Below, one piece after another: positions 33,176 through 45,396 of a stretch of DNA of 64,000 nucleotides. Below the pieces are notes generated by a model. The model was not told the DNA's origin. It worked only from the letters and a program-made list of their open reading frames with translations, and ran no database searches. Source of the stretch: Miscanthus floridulus. Taxonomy: Eukaryota > Streptophyta > Magnoliopsida > Poales > Poaceae. The translations under genes and the position numbers were made by a program. The DNA is taken from NCBI RefSeq assembly GCF_019320115.1, contig NC_089584.1, positions 51,581,633 through 51,645,632 of the forward strand. The letters are read 5' to 3'. Numbering within the stretch: position 1 is the stretch's first letter; every line of letters begins with the position of its first letter.

Positions 33176-34446
33176 AGAAAAGCAATGTGTGTGTGGAGGA
33201 GGGAGAGCGACGGTAGGGTGGGGGGCTACAGGGGGGGGGGGTAGGGGGATGTTGGAGTAGGTCGCTTGCTCTCTACGTAAATTTTATGGCATGCAGGAAT
33301 CGAACTTTCATTAGTTCCGCGTGGGAGGGTACAAACGCGGGATTGGAAATTTTACAACTAAGCGATGGTGAATGCACAGTACCATCATCGGCGGCTAGGT
33401 CATATTACCACCCGAAGACCTTCGTATGATACGGTGATGAACACTAAGGCATACAATCCCGCACTTAGAAAACTAAGAAAAGCACAATTCCAGTACTTAG
33501 ATTGTAAGGAAGCCAACTTGAGTTCGATGGTGAATAATAAGGTACACAGATTTACATTGAGGCGAAGACCAAAACACAAACTTAGAAAACATAAGGAAAG
33601 CACAATGCCAATACTCTCACATTGAAAGGAATCCAACTTGAGTTCCATACATTCATACCGAATAAGTAGGTGGATACTACCAAGTTAACAAGCATGCCGA
33701 AAGCTAAAATGCAGATACTAATTAGACCTGACACTATGCAAAAGTTAAAAGGCCTTCATATGTACATCATTGGTTGCTTAATTAATCATTTTCCATGTAG
33801 ATCCTAGTCGACCTCCATGGGATCGTTGTGAATCTCCAAAAGATCATGTAGATCGTTGTTGACATCCATATGATTGTTGTCAATCTCCATGTCATCCTGA
33901 GTCTTGACCACTACAACCCTATCCACATCTATTGGTACACTTTCATTTAGCTCATCGACTTTGTTTATAATGCACTGATTTTGCGAACCGATACTGAGGA
34001 CAATAAGGCTCACAAGCTCACTCCATGGATATACAAGGCCACAAACTCCAGAACGAGAAGATGCATTTTCATCTGCAGATCCAACAATTTACTGTAGCTA
34101 GGTTGGAGGTGAAGGAGCAGAGAGCACAAGAGAGCAATACAAAGGAATATAGAATCTAGTGAATGAGCCGATCTAGAGCAGTTACCTTAGATTCGGATGG
34201 AGCAGGGAAGCAAGGACAGCGCGCTAAAGATTTGTGCATCAGCGAGGTTGGAGGTGAAGGAGCAATTCAGCACACGAGAGGCTGCCTTTCATCCAACGCT
34301 AGCAGGGTGAAGCAGAGCAAGGGAGCAAAGTGGGGAATGAATGGGAGGAAGGTGTGATAGGAACGTAGGAGAGTGTATATATAGTTCAATAAATTGGTTG
34401 CCCCTATAATAGGGCCCAGTATCGAGGGAAGTGGGATGCCTCCAAC
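33176..34446 (-). other. Region with a poly-G run, tRNA-like motif and an unrecognised acidic frame
   Basis: 33231-33241 is an 11-G run. 33473-33510 and 33583-33640 are two divergent copies of a TTAGAAAAC..AAGCACAAT..CCAACTTGAGTTC block. The minus-strand frame 33804-34013 (69 codons) is acidic (VDELNESVPIDVD; EIDNNHMDVNND) with no recognised domain. Upstream on the minus strand a TATATATA at 34376-34383 and a GAGGTTGG-type duplicated block (34099-34130 and 34244-34275) look like a promoter and leader. This could be another transposon gene end within the second CACTA. Confidence 0.35.
33296..33367 (-). other. tRNA-like motif pair
   Basis: On the minus strand TCGCTTAGTTGTAAAA (A-box-like) is followed about 59 nt later by AGTTCGATTCC (10 of 11 with the B-box consensus GGTTCGANTCC). 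The spacing is longer than in most tRNAs. No cloverleaf was demonstrated. Confidence 0.35.
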
Positions 34447-34715
34447 ACATCAATTGATACTTGGATCTACTATCATTTATAGTTCAATAAATTGAACACC
34501 TAGTTAATCACCTTGCATTTGGTTCACCAATAGTTGTACAATAGTGATAGATTTTAGTCTAGGCACATCAATTGATACTTGGATGTACTAGCATTTACAT
34601 TTCAATAAATTGAACATCTAGATAATCACCTTGCATTTAGTTTAACAATAGTTGTACAAAAGTGACAAATTTCAGTCCGATACATCATAAATTGATACTT
34701 GAATCTTCTACGGTG
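34447..34715. repeat. Tandem repeat, unit about 117 bp, 2.3 copies
   Basis: ACATCAATTGATACTTGGAT begins units at 34447 and 34565, and a third partial unit (ACATCATAAATTGATACTTG) begins at 34682. Each unit contains TTCAATAAATTGAACA and CACCTTGCATTT. Confidence 0.85.
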
Positions 34716-37091
34716 AACTAAGTAACTTGCCAATGAACATGCCAAGAACTAAGGTAAGTACAAAATAGGTGAAAGAAGAATAGGAAGCACATTTCTTTCT
34801 CAAAGGTACAAAATCTTCCATCATCTTCATTGGAACCCTAGCCATTTCTTCAATCTGTGGCATAATCTCTTTCGAAATCACCCTGACTTTACCGGTCTAA
34901 GCAAGGCTAAGGTTTGATTCACTCCTAGACCTAAATAGGATCCAGGGTACGTTTACTAGACAAGGAATGGATATATATGCAACAAGTGTTTGCATCCAAT
35001 TCCTATAACTTAATGCATCAAACATATAAAGATACTCAAAGTAATCATTTTCAAAACATAGGAGACTTAGAATGCTCTAGAGCTTGCCTTTTAGAAAAGA
35101 TGAAGGTTGGTGATCGGGACACTCAAGGACTTCTTCTTCGTTGGCTCCTCCTTCTGGGGCCTGTACCTCCTGCTTCTGAGCTTGCTGCTGCTCCTCCGGA
35201 AGGCCTTGCTCGAATTCTAGAAGCGTGACTCCCTCTAGGAACACATATTGTATGCATATGCATAGCATAAGAGTCATGCATGAACAAGAGATGTAAGGCG
35301 ATGATGAAATGTACAGCCATATCAAGACGGACACATGAATGACATGATGATTCAAGATTAACGTTTATTTTACTGAGTAGATGCATATCTCTTCATGAAA
35401 ACAAGAACTACGCACTCACCAAGCTCTAACAACCTAAGATAAAGTTGTTCATCTATAGTAAGAGGTCTAGGACCTGCAACTAACAATTTATCTTAATTAG
35501 CCTAAGCCTCTAAATCATCACATCAACTCATATAAAGCAATCAAGTCATTCACTGCATTCACAGATTCAAGGCTGCAAACAGCAGCTGCTAGTTTAACTC
35601 ATAACTGGAGTTGTACTAATCCAAAGGACATGGAATAAGACAATATGGAAAGCTTATGAAATTATCTACAATTCATATTTAAACATCTTAGCATGATTCC
35701 CAAGTTAACAAGGTCAAACAGGCACATTTATCAAAACTGGTCCTGAAATTCCAGAGAACTACAAGTTCCAAAGACTAACTTTAACAAGTCATAACTCACA
35801 AACTATTTGACAACTGCCATGAAAATTTAACACAAGCTAGTTAAGTGAGTTACCTACAACTTTGTTATAGACAAGATTCATAACAAACATCATCTTCACT
35901 AGTTAATTTGCTTAACTCAAAAATCTGTCCAGAAAGTCACTATAAGTGAATTATAGTGAAAATAATATTTCACTACATACAATAATAATACTATGAGCAC
36001 TACCAATGTTACCAACAGTTAACATACATCAAATGAACACTAGAAAACATAGTGGACCATTCCTAAATAAATTCTTTTCATGCCTTTATTAATTTATTTA
36101 GATAATTAGGTTAAATAATAAACACCTAGCCAAAGTGTACAAAAAATTCCACAAACATTACAGTAGCCTATACACGTCCCCAATAGACTACTATATAAAT
36201 TCCACAACATTTGAACAAGTATAATATTCTACACAAAAATGACAAGCCAGCAGGGCTTAAAATAACATAAATAGGAAACCCTATTAAAAAGTGTCAAACA
36301 GAAGTGTTCATATTTTTATTAGCTTCATCACAACACAAGAACACTGTACAAAACATTTCATGCTCAAAGGATACATATTTTTACCATGAAAAATAGCACA
36401 AGAATCTAGTATTTATTTAAGATAAATAGCAAACTCCTATTTCCAGCAAGATCACAGGTGCAACCAATATTTTTCCCAGGTAGTACATGACAATACAAGC
36501 CTAACAAACTTGGAATCACATTTTTAGAATTTTTCTAGCTCAAGTTATAGATTTTACAAGATTGAAACCATTTAAAAGCATTTATCAAACTCTATTTTAT
36601 TCACCTAGAAAAATACAAGAAATAGTGCATTTCATATTTTATCAAATACTACACTTTATGAGGAACATAACAAAATTTGGTTCACTCAAATAGGATACTC
36701 CTAGCCCTAGATATTAATTTCCAAAGTTAGCATAAAAACCAGGAAAAGAAATATCAAAACCTTGAACTACAAACACTGACACTCGGGGCCCAGTGGTTAG
36801 CGGACCCCATAGGCCAGCCACATAGTGACAGGGGACGACGATGGTTCACCGACGGTGAATCCTCTAGCGAATCCAACCCCACTGTGATGATCCTCACCCT
36901 CTCCCGCATCGATTCATGTAGGTAGTTAGCACAGAGGTGCACTGGAGGTGGTCCATCGCCAGCCATGGCAGCACGGTGGCGTGGCACGGTGGCGTGCCGG
37001 CCGTCTCCGACCATGGCTGGGCAAGGCAAGAGGGGCTATGGTACCATGGTGCTCAGGCAAAGCTGTCAGAACTACTCTAGGGTTAGGGGAT

Positions 37092-39402
37092 TGAAAGGTC
37101 CTAATATGGCTAGAGGGGGGTGAATAGCCTATTTAAAAATCTACAAATCAACTAGAGCAATTTGATTAGTATGACAAATAGCGTAATGCAAACTTGCTCT
37201 AGCTCTACAAGGGTTGCAAGCCACCTATCCAACAATTCTAGTTGCAATAATTACTTAGGCACACAAACTTGCTATGTAATTACTCACTAAGTGCTCTCAA
37301 TCTTGCTACTCTAAAGAGCTAAACTAGATGAATGTAAATAATAAAGCAAGCTCTCAATTCTAATTACACTAAAGAGCTTGTATCAACTAGTTTGCAAGAA
37401 TGTAAATAAGTGAGTAGGGTGATTATACTGCCAGTGTAGGGAATGAACCAATCACAAGATGAATATATAGCCAATCACCGGGAGAATGCCAAAGACAAGA
37501 GACAATCGATTTTCTCCCTGAGGTTCACGTGCTTGCCAACACGCTACGTCCCCATTGTGTCGACCAACACTTGGTGGTTCGGCGGCTAAGAGGTGTTTTA
37601 CAAACCTCAGTCCACATGATAGGACACCGCAAGAACCGACCCACAAGTGAGGTAACTCAATGACACGAGCAATTTACTAGAGTTACCTTTTGGCTGCTCC
37701 AGCCGGGGAAGGTACAACTCCCCTCACAATCACCGAAGGTGGCCATGAACAATCACCAACTCATGCCGATCCTCCACCGCTGCACTGAGCCATCTAGGTG
37801 GTGGCAACCACCAAGAGTAACAAGCCAAATCCGCAGCGCAACACGAATACCAAGTGTCCTCTAGATGCAATCACTCAAGCAATGCACTTGGATTCTCTCC
37901 CAATCTCACAATGATGATGAATCAATGATGGAGATGAGTGGGAGGGCTTTGACTAAGCTCACAAGGTTGCTATGTCAATGAAAATGTGCAAGAGTTAGAG
38001 CTTTCAGCCGGCCATGGGGCTTAAATAGAAGCCCCCATGGAATAGAGCTGTTATACCCCTTCACTAGGCAAAACACGCTCTGACCGGACGCTCCGGTCAT
38101 ACTGACCGGACCCTGGCCCTCAGCGTCTGGTCGCCCGATGGACGCCACGCGTCACTTGCTTCAAACGCTGTTTGTCAGATTTCAATGGCTACGAAGCTGA
38201 CTGGACGCTCCGGCAAAACTGACCGGACGCTGAAGCCCCAGCATCCGGTCGTTTCTAGCAAGCTCCCCGAGGCGTATTTCTTCGACCGGACGTGTCCGGT
38301 CCAGTGTTCGCCTACACGGCCGTGTAGACCGATTACTCGGTGTGTAATCGCTACTCGGTAGCCGAACGTGCAGTTTAGGCCATAAACGGTAGGTTACACG
38401 GAATCGCCGTGTAAACGGTAAAAAACGGTCGTGTAATCGGTCTACACGGCCGTGTAGGCGAACACTGGGTAATATTTTGAAAATAATTTATCTATGTTAT
38501 TTTCAAAATATTACAAATGTTTATGATGTGTAATAAGTACCATTAGATTAGTTGTGGAATATACTTTCATAATAAAATTATTTGAATATACAAATATTAT
38601 CTATGTTATAGGAATATATACACAGGTTATTATAGTTATTTTTACAAATAAAGTAAAAACGAGTAATCCGTGTAAAACCGTGTACACGCCATGTACATGG
38701 TCTAAACGCTACACGAGACCTCGCCGACTGTCTACCGTTTACCGTTTAGGAAAACATTGGTCCGGTCCATCTCGACCGGACACAACCCAGCGTCCGGTGG
38801 TATACCCTCGCTACTGTACTGCCAGGTCAGCGCAACCAGACGTAGGCAGTCAGCGTCTGGTGCATTTAGATCCAGCGTTCGGTCACATGATCGACGCTGG
38901 CATCATTTCGACCAACTCCATTTCAACTCTAACTTCTTCACCCTTGCTCAAATGTGCCAACCACCAAGTGTATCACCTTGTGCACATGTGTTAGCATATT
39001 TTCACAAATGTTTTCAAGGGTGTTAGCACTCCACTAGATCCTAAATGCATGTGCAATGAATTAGAGCATCTAGTGGCACTTTGATAACCGCATTTCGATA
39101 CGAGTTTCACTCCTCTTAATAGTACAGGCTATCTATCCTAAATGTAATCACACTCACTAAGTGTCTTGATCACTAAAACAAAATGGCTCCTACATTTTAT
39201 ACCTTTGCCTTGAGCCTTTTGTTTTTCTCTTTCTTCTTTTCCAAGTTTAAGCATTTGACCATCACCGTGCCATCACCATTGTCATGATCTTCGCCATTGC
39301 TTCATCACTTGGAGTAGTGCTACCTATCTCATAATCATCTTGATAAACTAGGTTAGCACTTAGGGTTTCATCAATTAACCAAAACCAAACTAGAGCTTTT
39401 CA
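37092..39402 (-). mobile_element. Solo Copia-type LTR, 2311 bp, TSD GGGAT
   Basis: The plus strand starts TGAAAGGTCCTAATATGGC and ends CTAGAGCTTTTCA. GGGAT lies at 37087-37091 and again at 39403-39407. It is related along its length to the Copia LTRs at 3005 and 51720 (GGGGGGTGAATAGCCTAT, GTTGCAAGCCACCTAT, GATGGAGATGAGTGGGAGG, CTTCACCCTTGCT). It is a different subfamily: longer and diverged at the ends. No internal region remains. Confidence 0.92.
38302..38759. mobile_element. hAT-type MITE, 458 bp, TSD GTCCGGTC
   Basis: The left end is CAGTGTTCGCCTACACGG. The right end, complemented, is CAATGTTTTCCTAAACGG (14 of 18 match). The 8-bp GTCCGGTC flanks both sides (38294-38301 and 38760-38767), as hAT transposases leave. 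The element is AT-rich in the right half and has CGTGTAA/CGGTTTA motifs near both ends. An exact inverted copy of the first 30 bp lies inside at 38438-38467. The 146-codon frame 38554-38994 crosses its edge and is not a gene. Confidence 0.9.
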
Positions 39403-40838
39403 GGGATGTGCTCGGAATGCCTAGCCACGGGCATGTCCGTGTGGCGACGGAGCTCACTCTGGCGAGGTTCATACGCCAGTGACTTTAGCGGTGCAGTGGT
39501 TTTGTTAGGTAGGGAAAAAGCATCTACGAGACAAGGGAAAGGCAATGTGTTGGAATGGAAGCATGGAGGAGCGGTGGTGAGCTTGGGCCATGGTGAGCTC
39601 ACGCTCCAGCGAGGTGCCAGTCATGGCGGCGGTGACGGGATTGGCCAATAGGCCCTTACCTTGGCTCGAACGGGACAACGAAAGGGTCAAGGAGGTAGGG
39701 AGAAGCACGATGCATCTATGGATGTGAGCACTTGCGCGATGGTTGGCCAGCGGAGGAGCTATGCGGCGGCGACTGTCTCGGCTAGCAATGGCGCGGCGCG
39801 GTGCTCGGCTCTTGCGTACTTGGACGAAGTGAATGGACGTGGGCGAAGGCAGTAGATGAGGCAGTGGGTGCGTGGCGTCGTCGTGTCCATGATGGCCTGA
39901 TGAGTGCGGGCAGCACCGAGATACGTTCTCCACTTGGCATGAGTGGCCTGACGCTGGTCGGCCATGACGGCGTGGACACGGTGGCCATCAGACCCAACAT
40001 CAAGTGACTGTCAGCGCATTTTCAACCCTTCCTAAATCCTAATCGATGGCGAGTTAGCAAAATCCCCTTAAATCAAAGTTGTAGAGCTATTATAGAGTTA
40101 CAATTTTTCTTTATAAATCATCAGCTAATTCGCAATGGTTCACGAGTTACATGAACCCAAAGTCAGCTACATCAAACTGTAAACTCAGTCAAGACTTAGA
40201 AATTTTTCTAAGTGTGAAAACAGCATTTCAATGATTTTTGTGATCCAATTTCAAGCATGTTAGGAGCTGAACTAGTCTATGACCCAAAAATAAAAGTTGT
40301 CACATTACTCAAGTACTACAACTTTGTTTTAGGGTGCACATCCATGCAAAGCTTCTAAAATGTAGTTAAACTCCAGTCAAACATATCACAAGAAATTGGT
40401 ACTTTACACTATAAGTATGACTTAGAGGCTAAACTAGCTTTGGTCATGAATACCAAAGTTGTTCCTAGTAACATTCTAAACATGTTTGAAGCATTCCTAA
40501 GGTTCCATAATCATTTCATACATTGCTTACATGTAAATCCTAGGTCAAACTCAGCATATCATCACTTAGGAGCTTAATTAGGTGAAGTTACCTACATGTA
40601 CATTGTTCCATTAAGTATCCTAAGTGTAGCTAAGGTATCTTAGTGACCAACATCGACCACTTGCACTCAATCACACATGATCATAAGCGTACACACAGGG
40701 AAAACATAAAATAACAAGTCATGTTTCACATGTTTCAATTGCATGTTTCATATGTAAAAGTTCATATATGAATGCTTAATGCTTATGCTCATGCAAATGC
40801 AAGTGCAATTATGCAAGCCTAACACCTAGGGTGTTACA

Positions 40839-41154
40839 AATGCTACGTCCCCAAGTAGCAAACAACATCATCTGGGGTCTTGGTGCCACCCTTAGCTGCC
40901 AAAATGCAAGGTTGCTCACATTAAAATAGCTTCTTCCGAAGTAAGACATCTGTTGCAATGACGAAATTCCTAATAGGAACAAAATTGATACTAAACCCAA
41001 AACCAATTGGAACCAAATGCAAACAGGGGGGGGTGATCGAATCCATCTAACCTTCATGGGACATTGTCCACAATGACAATGCAAGGTGCTCGAGGCAGGG
41101 CAAGTACAGGTGATGGGTCAAAATGAAGATGAAGCATTCTGGCTTGGTAAAATG
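40839..41154. other. Unassigned 316-bp segment between two elements
   Basis: It lies between the minus-strand LTR end and the truncated 5' LTR. A minus-strand 91-codon frame covers part of it without a recognised domain. At 41130 GATGAAGCATTCTGGCTTGG resembles GATGAAGACATTCTGGCTTGG at 41197, inside the adjoining LTR, hinting at a rearranged junction. Confidence 0.4.
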
Positions 41155-42372
41155 GGGTAGAGGTGCTGTGGTGGCATGTAAAATGGAAACCCTGATGAAG
41201 ACATTCTGGCTTGGTCAATCCCTAAGGACTTACTAGTACTCAGACTCATCGGGAATCCTTACATCCCACTCGCCCTATATGGTGCGGGACGATCGGACTA
41301 CTTGGTAGAGCGATGCCACTACTGCTAGGTGAACGTGTGCAAGGAGGTACGGGGCGCGCGGTTTTTCCCCACACCCTTCCAAGACTTTAGGAGGCCTTGT
41401 GGACCCAGCTCTTGACATCTGGAGAGCCCCGGCTCTGTCTACGACTCATAGTATCAGCCATCCTAGACTAGACTTGGGATGTTCCAGGGCTAAGAGGTAG
41501 GGTGGCATCATTCTAGGCTAGCAAGCGACCGGAATTCTACCTAGGAGATACATGGCTTCGAGGATGGCTAATCTTGTGGGTATGTAAAATCTCTGCAGAG
41601 TGTTTGGTTGATCGATCGATACATATGCTGACTTGTCGGCTATGGACCTTTCCTAGGTTTCGCTTAAACTAGATAGGAGATGAGTCCCTCTTTCCTTCCT
41701 CCAGGGTTGGGGTATTTTCCGATCAGTGAGCCTTGGGGGCTGCGGGCTGCTGAGACAAGGCCGAGAGGGAGTTGGCCTATCGACCCGAGTGTGTGAGATG
41801 ACATATGGTGTGGTGGTGTGGAGATAGGTTTGGGATGGATGGTTGGTGGATGGATATGGATGGTGTGGAGGTGAATGTGTTAAAAATTGGATATTATTAT
41901 TATATTACTAATGTTATTTACTTCTCATGAGCTAAGGATGCAAACCACAGCCAAATATTAGGATCGCCAGGTCCCTTGTTTATCTTTTCCACTAAAGCTC
42001 ATCGGTGCTGACCATGGCCTGCACACATCTGGCGGTGTGCAGATTTCCTGCTTCTCAGAGATGCTGACTTAGAAGGATTAGAAGGTCTCGTGCCTACGCT
42101 CAAGTTTGGTTCGGAGATGGAATCTACGCTGCACTACGCCAACTCTGATGATGCCCGTGAAGGAGGAGCCTTCACTCGATAGTCTTCCGCTAGATTAACT
42201 CTGTAATAGGTGTGTTCCCCAGTGATGTAATATCTTGTATTCTTGTAATCTTATGATGTATGACTGTGACTATCGACTAAAATATGATAATATGATGGAA
42301 TCAGTTCTCGGTTTTATCATATTAAAATTCATTATGTGGATTTTCCCTTCAAGGAAAATTGAGGATGTTTCA
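41155..42372 (+). repeat. 5' LTR, truncated (last 1.2 kb only)
   Basis: It runs from GGGTAGAGGTGCTGTGGTGG to GATGTTTCA and matches 47673-48887 with few differences, for example one-base changes and small indels near 41715 and 48240. Confidence 0.88.
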
Positions 42373-42374
42373 GT

Positions 42375-42386
42375 TGGTATCAAAGC
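42375..42386 (+). promoter_or_regulatory. Primer-binding site (initiator Met tRNA type)
   Basis: TGGTATCAAAGC stands two bases after the LTR end, one base from the common plant PBS TGGTATCAGAGC complementary to initiator methionine tRNA. It fixes the 5' LTR end at 42372. Confidence 0.85.
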
Positions 42387-42994
42387 CAGACTTGACCTTA
42401 GGACAAGACCTTTAGGACCAAACACTAGTATAATAGCTAACCAACCTATCTGTTGTAGAGTTATAGTTGATAACACTTGTTTCCCCTTCTATGCCTTGAA
42501 TTCTGAAGCTAACTGACCTTCCCTTTTCTGAAAAGTTGACCTTAGGTAATATACCACTTTTTCCGCCCATGTTAGAATGATAGATGTGTGATACTCAAAG
42601 GCTTAGGAGTCGCCTCAAGTCAACACTATGCTTATAGGAGTTGTAATGCTGCCTGATTGCCTGGATCTTATGTTGTTGTGTTTCTTGTGCTTCTTGTGAA
42701 TTTTATTATCTGAGTGTAGGTTATAGAAGCTATTTTATTTACATGTGACTCTAGGACCCTGGCTAACCTAGTAGGCTATGAACCAAGACCGCCATATGAC
42801 TAGACAAAACCTCTAGAGATCCTTGGACACCCCGTACAAATTTGGATTGAGTTATCGAAGAAAACAAAAGGACGACAATTCCTTTTGCAAGGTTCTATGG
42901 AACAACTACCCCGATCAAGAAGCAACACCCTGCCTCTTCACCGACCGAGCAACACCTTAATCTTGGGGATGAGATTCTTGTAAGGGGAGTGGAC
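42387..42994 (+). other. Internal remnant without gag-pol, ending in a polypurine tract
   Basis: It holds leader sequence, then a short stretch of the 3' end of a Gypsy polyprotein or spacer (frame around GATGAGATTCTTGTAAGG), then AAGGGGAGTGGAC at 42982-42994, the polypurine tract that primes plus-strand synthesis. No protease, RT or integrase is present. Confidence 0.7.
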
Positions 42995-43918
42995 TGTAAC
43001 AACCCGGATTTTTCTAGAAACCAAAAATATGAGCATTCAAAAATTTCTTGCAATTGAGTGAAACATGTAATTGCTAGGTCAAACACGAGTCCAACTCGCT
43101 AACAAGACGTTGCATACATGTAGATGGTTTGTAGGTGATTGCCGAAGTTTTTCGAGTTGTCCTGTGTTTGAGCCTCGTTTTGTGTTGGAGAGCACAAGTC
43201 CGTAGCGAATCCTTTTGACTCCTTCTGGAATCTCTCATGAACCCATTGACCTAATTTCTATAGTCAACCAACTATCTTTATCAAATCAATGCACGAGTTG
43301 TCAACCCATGGCATAGAGTAAGGTAGAAATAAGAAATAGAAAAGGAAAAGAAGACAGAGGAAAAAGGAAAGGGGCATATGGCCCGAGTAACTGAACCAAC
43401 CCAACTTGGCCCCCCTACTTCTGGCCCACAGCAGGCAGCAACAGCAGGAGCACAGCCCTACCAACCACCGCTGCTGGCCTGCTGCTTGTGCCCACAGACC
43501 GCATGGCCCAGCCAGCTGGCTAGCCCAGCACGCGAATGCAGTAGCATAGCCTAGCCCAGCAAGAAGGCCCAGTCGTGCGCCTGATCTAGGATGGCTTCGC
43601 CTTCCTCCCACTGACCGCTGACAGCATGACCCCTGCCGGTCATCCCCTTCCTCCAACCACTCCCCCGCTCCTCTGCTTTCCGTCAGGAGCCACTGTGTCT
43701 ACTTTGGATGCCCCTGCGAGACCCCAGTTGTGGGCCCCGCTGAGCTGTGCCTTGCGCCGTGAACTACGAAAGCAACCACACCGAGCCTGGACGCCCCCTT
43801 CTTGAAGCTTCACGTGTCGCTCACCTGCCCGTGGCCTTGGATGCACGCCACGTCGTGCTGACTGTCAAATCGGCGGCACGGACGCCGGCGCCCCACCGCG
43901 AAGCCCTAGCCTTTGGGC

Positions 43919-43925
43919 TATAAAA
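43919..43925 (+). promoter_or_regulatory. TATA box of the long LTR
   Basis: TATAAAA in the context GGGCTATAAAACCCCCGG, followed about 60-80 nt on by a C-rich leader: a strong plant-type core promoter. Confidence 0.65.
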
Positions 43926-45396
43926 CCCCCGGCCAAGGCCTCGCCCTCACCCTCACCAACTCCCTCCACCGCGCCACCATAGCCCATCTCGCACCTCTTG
44001 GCCTCACTTAGCCTCTAATGCCATGCCCCTCTGCTGCACAACCACGACCCCGGCGTCGTCGTCATGCCGATCCACTCCGTCACCGCTCGCGTCAGCTTGC
44101 TGTCGGAACTGATCACCGCGGTGGAGCCGAGCAGCACGTCCATGCCAGAGCAGCTGCTCATCGACCGCCATGGACGCGACCCCGAGCTACTCGCCACAGC
44201 TAGGAATAGTGCCGACTGTCCGCAAAGCCGACGTCCTCATCCACATCCAAGCTGCTGCCTTCCCGGTCTCTGACCCTGCCGATGCCGTCCGCGACGTCGC
44301 GCGCTGGCCTCACCACGAAGGTGCCATCGGCCATCCCTGACGCCAAGCTGGCACCTTACCATGACCTCACCACTGCACTGCCATCCCTTCGCCTTCAACA
44401 CCAACGGTGAGCCCACGCACCGCCCTCTGCTCACCGTCACCGTGTGCACCATGGCCACGACGCCGATGCCGTCCACAACGTCATGCTCTGCTCCGAGCTG
44501 CATCGGCGTTGGCAGCCCACCTCTACGACTGCGAGCCCCCTAGACACGCGCACGCACGCACCTACATACACGGCCAAGGCCCTGCCTTGCTAGGCCGATG
44601 GCGCCCGGGAACACAGCCGCCACCATGCCCTGCCATAGCCGTTCCGACCATCTCTGGCCACCTCATGTCGCGAGGATGTGTCGTCGAGCTTCACCATGAC
44701 CTAGTGCACCCTATTGACTCACTAGATGGGGAGGAAGCCCTCGCCTTGCCCTGTGACGCACCGCGGCCACCACCGTGATCCGCCACGTCGCTGTCGTCGG
44801 CCACCTAGAGCCCCAGCTGCCATCTTCTATCCACTGGAATACTCACCACTGCCCCATGAACCCTTAGCGCCCTATGTCCATGCCTCCGAGCCACCAAGTT
44901 GCCCGGGGGGCGTCAGCTCGCCGTCGGTGAGAGCCCTGCCGTGGGGGAACAGAGGAGGGGAAAGGAGGAACCTGACATGGCATTGCGAACCCATTCTACC
45001 GTGAGCTGGGAAAGAGAAACGAAGAAGTGGACTTGGTCCACCATGGACCCTATCTTAGGTCCATGGACCAACGCATCTTGGTCTACCATGAGCCACGCTC
45101 ACGCCCACAGCCTAGAACCGAGCCCGTATGGAGCCTAGATGAGCCACGTGGATGGCCTCCCCACGCGACACATGTCCGGGTTGGCCCTGCCCAAATCCTA
45201 GCCCTGTCCTAGGCCCGCTAAAGCCCAGTCGGGACCCAAACTAGGATGACCGTTGACCGGTCAGCATTGACCGTTGACCGGACCCACATGACAGTGGCCC
45301 AAGAGCCCTGGTCCCACCTATCAGCCGCAGTTTAGCTCTAATAACGCCATGCTGACGTCATGCCGAAAATGAGACCATGCCAGCGCCGAGGACCTC

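Larger units (their letters stand above)
34740..40838 (-). mobile_element. Minus-strand Gypsy-type LTR, split by a solo LTR
   Basis: The right end on the minus strand begins TGTAACACCCTAGGTGTTAG (40838 leftward), almost the same start as the LTR at 62567 (TGTATCACCCTAGGTGTTTG). Leftward come an AT-rich U3 (40838-40010), a GC-rich core (40010-39408 and 37086-36760, interrupted), an intron-like AT-rich part (36760-35420), and R/U5-like sequence with GAGATATGCATCTACTCAG (about 35400). The left end is uncertain, because no duplication matching AATGC (40839-40843) was found. Frames inside, including 39505-39933, are GC-rich chance frames. Confidence 0.6.

Noticed and set aside
39390..40007. Overlapping GC-rich frames up to 142 codons
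   Set aside because: They are the GC-rich core of a minus-strand LTR, with frames open on both strands by composition.
42235..42516. 93-codon plus-strand frame
   Set aside because: It runs across the LTR end and primer-binding site and cannot be a protein-coding unit.
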